A stretch of DNA of 64,000 bases from Alphaproteobacteria bacterium (GTDB lineage Bacteria > Myxococcota_A > UBA796 > UBA2385), in contig JACKEY010000018.1 in assembly GCA_020632755.1 (NCBI GenBank), positions 40,605 to 104,604 on the forward strand, given 5' to 3'. Each line of letters starts with the position of its first letter. The first letter of the stretch is position 1. Of the stretch, positions 58,679 to 64,000 are shown piece by piece. The notes beneath the pieces were generated by a model that worked only from the letters and a program-made list of their open reading frames with translations, ran no database searches and was not told where the DNA came from. The position numbers were made by a program, and so were the translations under genes.

Positions 58679-60352
58679 CTACTTCCGCTTGCGCTGCTTG
58701 CGCCGCTGGTCGCGATCCCGGGCGACGACCTCGGCGGCGTCGAGGTGATCGGTGTGGTGCCGCGCCAGGAACTCCTGGTAGCTGCCCGGGTAGTCGACGA
58801 CGCCTTCGTCGGTCAGCTCGATGACCCGGGTGGCCAGCTGGTCGACGAACCAGCGGTCGTGGCTCACGAAGACCAGCGTGCCGTCGTACTGCTTCAGGGC
58901 GTGGGACAGGGCCTCGATGCCTTCCAGATCCAGGTGGTTCGTGGGCTCGTCGAGGACCATCACCGTCGGCTCCGGGGCCGAGATCCGGGCGAACATCAGC
59001 CGCGCCGCCTCGCCGCCCGACAGCACGCCGACCTTCTTGTCGGCGTCGTCGCGGGTGAACAGCACGGCCGCCAGCCGGGCCATGATCTGGCCCAGGCCCT
59101 CGGTCGGGCAGGCGTCCCACAGCGCGCTGCTGACGGCCTGTTCGGTGTCGACCAGCACCTCGTGGTGGTCCTGGGGGAAGTAGCCGACGTCGGTCTCGTG
59201 GCCCCAGCGCACGTCGCCGTCGTCGGCGGCCAGCTGGTCCATCATGATCTTGAGCAGGGTGGACTTGCCGATGCCGTTGCGGCCGATGAGCGCGACCCGC
59301 TCGCCGCGGTGCACCTTGAAGGTGACGTCGGCCAGCACGACCTTGTCGTCGCCGGTGCCCGGGTCGGGGAAGGACTTCCACAGGCCCTCGACGGCGACGA
59401 CCTCGCGGCCCGAGGGGCGGCGGGCCTTGAACAGGAAGTGCGGGTGCCGCCGGCTGCTGCGCGGAAGCTCCGTCAGCTCGATGCGCTCCATGCGCTTCTG
59501 GCGGCTGTTCGCCTGCCGCGCCTTGCTGGCCTTGGCCTTGAACCGGTCGATGAATGCCTTGTGGTCGGCGATCTCCTTCTCGCGGGCGGCGATCTCGGTC
59601 TCGGCGCGGGCTCGCTCCTCCTCCTTGCGCACGACGAACCGGCTGTAGTTGCCCGGGTAGACGATGACCCGCTCGTAGTCGACGTCGATGATGTGGGTGC
59701 AGGCGGCGTCCAGGAAGCGGTGGTCGTGGCTGACGACGACCGCGCAGCCGCTGAAGGACAGGAGGAACTGCTCGAGCCAGGCGATGGCCAGGATGTCGAG
59801 GTGGTTGGTCGGCTCGTCCAGGAACAGGATGTCGGGGTCCGACGCCAGGGTCTGGCCCAGCAGCACCCGCAGCTTGAAGCCGCCGGACAGCACGGCCAGC
59901 GGCTGCTCGTGCACGCTGGTGGGCACACCCAGGCCCTCGAGGATCTCGCCGGCGCGGGCCGGCAGGCCGTAGCCGTCGTGGGCCAGGACGATGTCCTCGA
60001 GCTGGCTGTAGCGGTCGGCGTCGAAGTGCTCGCCGGCGTTCTCGAGCAGCGCTTCTTTCTCGACCATCGCGTCCCACAGCACCTTGTTGCCCATCATCAC
60101 GACGTCGAGGATGCGGGTCTGCTCGTAGGCGAAGTGGTCCTGGGACAGCACGCCGACGCGGGCGTTGCGCGGCATCGTGATGGTGCCGGTGCTGGCGGTC
60201 TCGTCGCCGGTCAGGATGCGCAGCAGGGTCGACTTGCCGGAGCCGTTGGCCCCGACGATGCCGTAGCGCTTGCCGGCGTCGAGCTGCAGGCTGCAGTCCC
60301 GGAACAGGTCCCGGGTGCCGAAGGTCTTGGACAGGTCGGTCACGGTGATCAT
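58679..60352 (-). CDS. ABC-F family ATPase (YbiT/Uup-like translation factor)
   Basis: A 557-residue soluble protein with two ABC ATPase domains and no membrane part. The first domain has GANGSGKSTL, signature LSGGFKLRVLL and LFLDEPTNHLD. The second has GRNGIGKSTL, LSGGEAARLMF and MVLDEPTNHLD. Between them lies the charged P-site tRNA interaction linker (KEEERARAETEIAAREKE onward). ABC-F proteins act on the ribosome. The linker length and the PGNYSRFVVRKEEE start resemble YbiT. The C-terminus is a short Lys/Arg-rich tail. The ATG at 60352 has TATACG six bases upstream and no Shine-Dalgarno sequence. Confidence 0.92.
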   Translation of the reverse strand: MITVTDLSKTFGTRDLFRDCSLQLDAGKRYGIVGANGSGKSTLLRILTGDETASTGTITMPRNARVGVLSQDHFAYEQTRILDVVMMGNKVLWDAMVEKEALLENAGEHFDADRYSQLEDIVLAHDGYGLPARAGEILEGLGVPTSVHEQPLAVLSGGFKLRVLLGQTLASDPDILFLDEPTNHLDILAIAWLEQFLLSFSGCAVVVSHDHRFLDAACTHIIDVDYERVIVYPGNYSRFVVRKEEERARAETEIAAREKEIADHKAFIDRFKAKASKARQANSRQKRMERIELTELPRSSRRHPHFLFKARRPSGREVVAVEGLWKSFPDPGTGDDKVVLADVTFKVHRGERVALIGRNGIGKSTLLKIMMDQLAADDGDVRWGHETDVGYFPQDHHEVLVDTEQAVSSALWDACPTEGLGQIMARLAAVLFTRDDADKKVGVLSGGEAARLMFARISAPEPTVMVLDEPTNHLDLEGIEALSHALKQYDGTLVFVSHDRWFVDQLATRVIELTDEGVVDYPGSYQEFLARHHTDHLDAAEVVARDRDQRRKQRKRK

Positions 60353-60358
60353 GCGCTG

Positions 60359-60364
60359 CGTATA
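60359..60364 (-). promoter_or_regulatory. -10-like TATACG six bases before the ABC-F start
   Basis: On the minus strand TATACG (60364 to 60359) is followed by six bases and the ATG at 60352. No RBS is present, so the transcript is probably leaderless. Confidence 0.5.
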
Positions 60365-60424
60365 TGGTGGGGAGCAGGCTCCGCGCACGGTCCTTGTGGC
60401 CCCGCGACGGTGTCCGGGGGACCC

Positions 60425-61573
60425 ATGCCGCTGCTCCTCCCGCTGCTGCCCCTCGTCCTGGGCTGCACCCGCGCCCCGCCGCGCTCGATCAACGGCGACC
60501 CGGACGCCGACTGGGCGCCGCTGCCCGGCGTCGACGACGAGATCGTCGATCTCATGGAGCGGCACGGCGTCGCCGGCCTGGCGGCCTGCCTGGTCGAAGG
60601 CGCCGCCGTGACCTGGTGCGGCGGCTACGGCGAGGGCAACCCGGACTCGGGCCTGCTGGCCACCCCGTCGACGCCGTTCATGCTGGCCAGCGTGTCCAAG
60701 GCCGTGACGACGGTGGCGGTCGTCCAGGCGGCCGAGCGGGGCGAGCTGTCGCTGGACGCCGACATCGACGGCATCCTGCCCTTCGAGGTGGTGCACCCCG
60801 ACAGCCCGGGGGCCGCGATCCACGCCCGCCACCTGCTGACGCACACCTCGGGCATCGTCGACAACTGGGACGTGCTCGAGGCGCAGTACGTCGACGGGGA
60901 CTCGGACGTGGCGCTCGGCGCCTTCCTCGAGAGCTACCTGGTCCCGGGCGGCGCCGGCTACGACAGCTGGGAGAACTTCCACCCCGACGGCGTCGGCGGC
61001 GCCTACGAGTACAGCAACGTCGGCTCGGCGCTGTCCGGCTACCTGGTCGAAGCTGCGACGGGCACGCCCTTCGACGATGTCTGCGACGCGCGCATCTTCG
61101 CGCCGCTGGGCATGAACGCCGGCTGGCACCTGGCGGACTTCGACCCGGACCTGGTGGCGTCGCCCACGATCTACGGGGGCGGCGCCTGGGAGGTGCTGCC
61201 CCACTACGGCTTCCCCGACTACCCCAACGGCCAGCTGCGCGCCGACGCCCGCAGCATGGGCCGCTTCCTGGCGGCGGTGGCCGGCGGCGGCAGCCTGGAC
61301 GGACAGGCGCTGCTGACCCAGGCGTCCGTGGACGAGCTGATGCGGCGGCAGGTGCCGGATCTCGACGAGGACCAGGCGCTCGGCTGGTACTGGTGGGCGC
61401 TCGACGGCGACGAGGTGATCGGCCACAACGGCGGCGACGACGGCGTGTCCACCGAGATCCTGCTGCGGCGCAGGGACGCTCGCGGCGTCGTGGTGCTGAT
61501 GAACGCCGAGGGCCACGCACGGACGCTCGAGAAGGTCGAGCTCGCCATCCTGGATGCGGCCGAGGATCGGTAG
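60425..61573 (+). CDS. Beta-lactamase-family serine hydrolase lipoprotein
   Basis: A 382-residue lipoprotein with the lipobox LVLGC (Cys14). The class C/S12 active site is complete: SVSK (nucleophile Ser and Lys) in LASVSKAVTT, YSN in YEYSNVGSAL and HNGG in the H/K-x-G position. LLTHTSGI is also typical. It is likely a D-aminopeptidase or esterase acting outside the cell on peptidoglycan fragments or esters. It is a different subfamily from the cytoplasmic enzyme at 16152-17465. It diverges from the ABC-F gene. Confidence 0.87.
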   Translation: MPLLLPLLPLVLGCTRAPPRSINGDPDADWAPLPGVDDEIVDLMERHGVAGLAACLVEGAAVTWCGGYGEGNPDSGLLATPSTPFMLASVSKAVTTVAVVQAAERGELSLDADIDGILPFEVVHPDSPGAAIHARHLLTHTSGIVDNWDVLEAQYVDGDSDVALGAFLESYLVPGGAGYDSWENFHPDGVGGAYEYSNVGSALSGYLVEAATGTPFDDVCDARIFAPLGMNAGWHLADFDPDLVASPTIYGGGAWEVLPHYGFPDYPNGQLRADARSMGRFLAAVAGGGSLDGQALLTQASVDELMRRQVPDLDEDQALGWYWWALDGDEVIGHNGGDDGVSTEILLRRRDARGVVVLMNAEGHARTLEKVELAILDAAEDR

Positions 61574-61600
61574 GAAGCGCGCGGTCGGCGCGGGCAGCGC

Positions 61601-61606
61601 GATAAG
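61601..61606 (+). promoter_or_regulatory. -10-like GATAAG before the oxidoreductase ATG
   Basis: GATAAG at 61601-61606 precedes the ATG at 61615 by eight bases, with no clear RBS. It suggests independent, leaderless transcription of the molybdopterin enzyme gene. Confidence 0.4.
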
Positions 61607-61614
61607 GCCGCGGC

Positions 61615-63711
61615 ATGTCCCCCCGCACCGCTCTGCTGGCCTGCCCGCTCTGCGAAGCCACCTGTGGCCTGCGGGTCACCGTGGACGGCGACCGGGTGAC
61701 CGAGGTGCGGGGCGACCCCGACGATCCGTTCAGCCAGGGCCACATCTGCCCCAAGGGCGTCGCGATCGGCGAGCTCCACCACGACCCGGACCGGCTGCGG
61801 CGACCGGTCGAGAAGCAGGGCGGGACCTGGGTCGAGCTGTCCTGGGAACAGGCGCTGGATCGGGCCGCGGACGGCATCCGCGCGCTCCAGTCCGCCCATG
61901 GCCCCGACAGCGTGGCCGTGTACCAGGGCAACCCGACGGTGCACAACCTGGGGGCCATGCTCTACGGCGGCGGTGTCGTGCGCGCCCTGCGCACGAAGCA
62001 GCGCTACTCGGCCACTTCCTGCGACCAGCTCCCCCACCAGCTCTGCGCCTTCTGGATGTTCGGCCACCAGCTGCTCGTGCCGCTGCCGGATGTCGACCGC
62101 ACCGACCTGATGCTGATCTTCGGCGGCAACCCGGCGGCCAGCAACGGCAGCCTGATGACCGCGCCGGGCATCGACCGGCGGCTGCGGGCCATCCGCCAGC
62201 GGGGCGGCCGGGTCGTCCTGTTCGACCCCCGCCGCACCGAGACCGCGCGGCTCTGCGACGCCCACCACTTCGTGCGTCCGGGCACCGACGCGCTGGTGCT
62301 GGCGGCCATGCTCCAGGTGCTCTTCGCCGAGGACCGCGTCCGCATCGGGCGGCTCTCGGGCCTGGTGGACGGCGTGGACGCGCTGGCCGACGCCGTGGCC
62401 GCCTGCACCCCCGAGCGGGCCGAGGCCGGCAGCGGTGTGCCCGCGGACGAGATCCGGACCCTGGCCCGCGCCCTGGCCGACGCCGAGCGGGCCGTGGTCT
62501 ACGGCCGCCTGGGCGTGTCCACCCAGCGCCACGGCGTGCTGTGCCACTGGCTGATCGGCGCCCTCAACCTGCTGACCGGGCACCTCGACGAGCCCGGCGG
62601 GGCGATGTTCACGACGCCGGCGGTCGACCCCATCGGCCTCAAGCTGATCGGCCGCGGCAGCTACGGCCGCTGGCGCAGCACCGTGCGTGGTCGCCCCGAG
62701 GTCCTGGGCGAGCTGCCCGCCGCCGTCATGGCCGAAGAGCTCGGCAGCGACGCGGTCCGCGGGCTGTTGTGCATCGCGGGCAACCCCGTGCTGTCCACCC
62801 CCGACGGCGCCGCCCTGGAGCGGTCCCTGGCCGGGCTCGACTTCATGGTGTCGATCGACCCCTTCGTGACCGAGACCAGCCGGCACGCCGACCTGATCCT
62901 GCCGCCCGTGGGGCCCCTGTCGCGGCCCCACTACGACGTGGTCTTCAACCTGCTGGCGGTGCGCAACGTGGCCCGCTGGTCCGAGCCGCTGTTCCCGCCG
63001 GGGCCGGACGACTGGGACGACGGGCGCATCCTGGCGGGGCTGCACGTGCGCCTGACCCGGGGCATGGCCCAGGTCGACGCCCGGGCCCGCCGAAAGGCCG
63101 GCCAGGCGCGCATCATCGACCTGGCCCTGCGCCTGGGCCCGCACGGCAAGCGGCTGTTCGGCGAGGGCCTGTCGCTGGCCGCGCTCAAGCAGCACGCCAG
63201 CGGCCTGGACCTGGGGCCGCTGCAGCCGGTGCTGCCCGAGCGGCTGTTCACCGACCGCATCGACCTGGGCCGCGCCGAGGTGCTGGCCGAGCTGCCCCGG
63301 CTGCTGGCCGCCGAGCCGCCGGCTGGCCTGCTGCTGATCGGCCGACGCCACCTGCGCAGCAACAACTCGTGGATGCACAACAGCCCGTCGCTGATGAAGG
63401 GCAAGCCGCGCTGCACCCTGCTGGTGCACCCCGACGACGCCGCAGCCCGCGGCCTGGTCGACGGCGGGACCGCGCGGGTGCGGTCGTCGGTGGGCCAGGT
63501 GCAGGCGCCGGTCCAGGTCAGCGACGCGGTCATGCCCGGGGTCGTCAGCCTGCCGCACGGCTTCGGGCACCACCGCGACGGCGTCGGCTGGTCGGTGGCC
63601 GCCGCCCACGCGGGGGTGAGCATCAACGACCTGATCCCGGGCGATCGCCTGGACGAGGTGGGCGGCACGGCCGTGCTGTCCGGGGTTCCGGTCGAGGTGG
63701 AGGCGCTGTGA
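61615..63711 (+). CDS. Molybdopterin-dependent oxidoreductase
   Basis: A 698-residue enzyme of the DMSO-reductase/formate-dehydrogenase superfamily. The N-terminus has the [4Fe-4S] motif CPLCEATC...GHICPKG. The bis-MGD domain follows, with YSATSCDQLPHQ, where Cys is in the molybdenum-ligand position, and IFGGNPAASNGS. The C-terminal dinucleotide-binding domain starts near LLIGRRHLRSNNSWMHN and contains SLPHGFGH. There is no Tat signal, so it acts in the cytoplasm. The ~700-residue size and lack of extra clusters fit the assimilatory, BisC-like or uncharacterised FdhF-like groups. No electron partner is visible. Its TGA overlaps the next gene. Confidence 0.88.
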   Translation: MSPRTALLACPLCEATCGLRVTVDGDRVTEVRGDPDDPFSQGHICPKGVAIGELHHDPDRLRRPVEKQGGTWVELSWEQALDRAADGIRALQSAHGPDSVAVYQGNPTVHNLGAMLYGGGVVRALRTKQRYSATSCDQLPHQLCAFWMFGHQLLVPLPDVDRTDLMLIFGGNPAASNGSLMTAPGIDRRLRAIRQRGGRVVLFDPRRTETARLCDAHHFVRPGTDALVLAAMLQVLFAEDRVRIGRLSGLVDGVDALADAVAACTPERAEAGSGVPADEIRTLARALADAERAVVYGRLGVSTQRHGVLCHWLIGALNLLTGHLDEPGGAMFTTPAVDPIGLKLIGRGSYGRWRSTVRGRPEVLGELPAAVMAEELGSDAVRGLLCIAGNPVLSTPDGAALERSLAGLDFMVSIDPFVTETSRHADLILPPVGPLSRPHYDVVFNLLAVRNVARWSEPLFPPGPDDWDDGRILAGLHVRLTRGMAQVDARARRKAGQARIIDLALRLGPHGKRLFGEGLSLAALKQHASGLDLGPLQPVLPERLFTDRIDLGRAEVLAELPRLLAAEPPAGLLLIGRRHLRSNNSWMHNSPSLMKGKPRCTLLVHPDDAAARGLVDGGTARVRSSVGQVQAPVQVSDAVMPGVVSLPHGFGHHRDGVGWSVAAAHAGVSINDLIPGDRLDEVGGTAVLSGVPVEVEAL

Positions 63712-64000
63712 GTGCAGGGGAGGGGAGGGGCATCGAGGAGGAGGTCGCGGAGGAGCGGGCCGCCGAGGCGCGGGCTGGCGAGGGAGGCGGCATCCTGGCC
63801 GTCTACCGGGGGCACGCGCCGAACTGCTCGAGCGCGGGCAGCGTCGTGGGCGTCGCGCTGGTGAGCGCGGTCGCCGCAGCGGCCGTGGTGAACGTGTGGG
63901 CGGGGGCGTTCTCGCGGTGGCGGAGTGGCGGGAGTGGGGATTCGGGCGTGGGTGGGCCTGGAGAGGGAGGAGGAGGGGCGGGGCTGCAGGCTTCGGGCTC
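63708..64000 (+). CDS. Small membrane-associated protein with NCSSAGS motif, 3' end outside window
   Basis: A reading frame starts at the GTG at 63708, overlapping the TGA of the molybdopterin enzyme as GTGA, and is open to the end (97 codons seen). A charged Glu/Arg-rich N-terminus leads to ILAVYRGHAPNCSSAGSVVG, followed by a hydrophobic segment (VALVSAVAAAAVVNVWA), then a Gly/Ser-rich stretch. Third codon positions are nearly all G or C, as in its neighbours, which supports coding. I do not recognise the family. The conserved-looking H-x-P-N-C-S-S-x-G-S block could be a modification or metal site. Translational coupling links it to the oxidoreductase. Confidence 0.55.
   Translation, partial: MSAGEGRGIEEEVAEERAAEARAGEGGGILAVYRGHAPNCSSAGSVVGVALVSAVAAAAVVNVWAGAFSRWRSGGSGDSGVGGPGEGGGGAGLQASG

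Noticed and set aside
61990..62060. Selenocysteine at the molybdenum ligand of the oxidoreductase
   Set aside because: The codon in YSATSCDQ is TGC, an ordinary Cys; no in-frame TGA occurs there.

Overview
The window is very GC-rich (about 70% or more by eye) and densely coded, with almost no spacer DNA. Several traits point to a myxobacterium-like organism (Myxococcota, formerly Deltaproteobacteria). There is an AgmX/PglI C-terminal-domain protein, a membrane-anchored Ser/Thr kinase with DWG instead of DFG, and many lipoproteins with Asp/Gly/Thr-rich linkers after the lipobox Cys. There are also Cys-rich lipoproteins carrying ferritin-like domains, and an ECF sigma factor paired with a membrane-anchored putative anti-sigma factor. 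The placement is inferred from gene families; there is no rRNA or marker tree to confirm it. I see no tRNA, rRNA, insertion sequence, prophage or CRISPR array.

Layout. 1-4.2 kb: end of a secreted protein, a nucleosidase (possibly futalosine hydrolase), a membrane protein, a DHRS12-like short-chain dehydrogenase and two overlapping stand-alone cyclic-nucleotide-binding-domain proteins. 4.2-8.6 kb (minus): acyltransferase, rhomboid protease with a long tail, glyoxalase II, CAP-domain lipoprotein. 8.9-11.1 kb (plus): AgmX/PglI-type protein and a membrane protein. 11.2-15.0 kb (minus): SGNH-hydrolase lipoprotein, two tandem isocitrate-dehydrogenase-family genes, one with altered substrate residues, and a membrane-tethered SecD-head-like protein. 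15.2-17.5 kb (plus): a dehydrogenase and a serine hydrolase. 17.50-18.03 kb: ten tandem 52-53-bp palindrome-bearing repeats between convergent genes.

18.0-34.4 kb (minus) is the most striking region. Eleven co-directional genes, mostly overlapping or a few bases apart, run from a glycerolipid-type acyltransferase and an epimerase through a potassium/osmotic block. That block holds a CPA2 antiporter, TrkA, TrkH, a 1,533-residue CPA2 antiporter fused to a coiled-coil region and an NTPase-like module without the Walker A lysine, and an MscS channel. Downstream lie a 66-residue membrane protein, a phosphoesterase lipoprotein, the DWG kinase and a paralogous phosphoesterase, which ends at the repeat array.

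34.5-41.4 kb (minus): anti-sigma-like protein, ECF sigma factor, two envelope proteins, an FAD-linked oxidase and a methyltransferase. 41.6-44.1 kb (plus): a signalling protein whose Hpt, receiver and GGDEF domains all look degenerate, and a zinc-ribbon membrane protein. 44.1-46.1 kb (minus): a POT-family transporter with about 220 residues of PKD-like sequence inserted before its last helix. 46.2-54.4 kb: SGNH hydrolase, RsgA, hotdog protein, RCK-containing ion channel with an atypical pore, HDAC-like amidohydrolase, lipoprotein, agmatinase-like ureohydrolase and a membrane protein. 54.4-58.6 kb (minus): three overlapping paralogous lipoproteins, each a Cys-rich region plus a complete ferritin-like di-iron motif set. 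58.7-64.0 kb: ABC-F ATPase, beta-lactamase-fold lipoprotein, molybdopterin oxidoreductase, and the start of a small protein with an N-C-S-S-A-G-S motif.

Many single genes have a -10-like hexamer 6-8 bases before the start codon, suggesting frequent leaderless transcription. Genes inside operons instead use ATGA/GTGA/TGATG overlaps.
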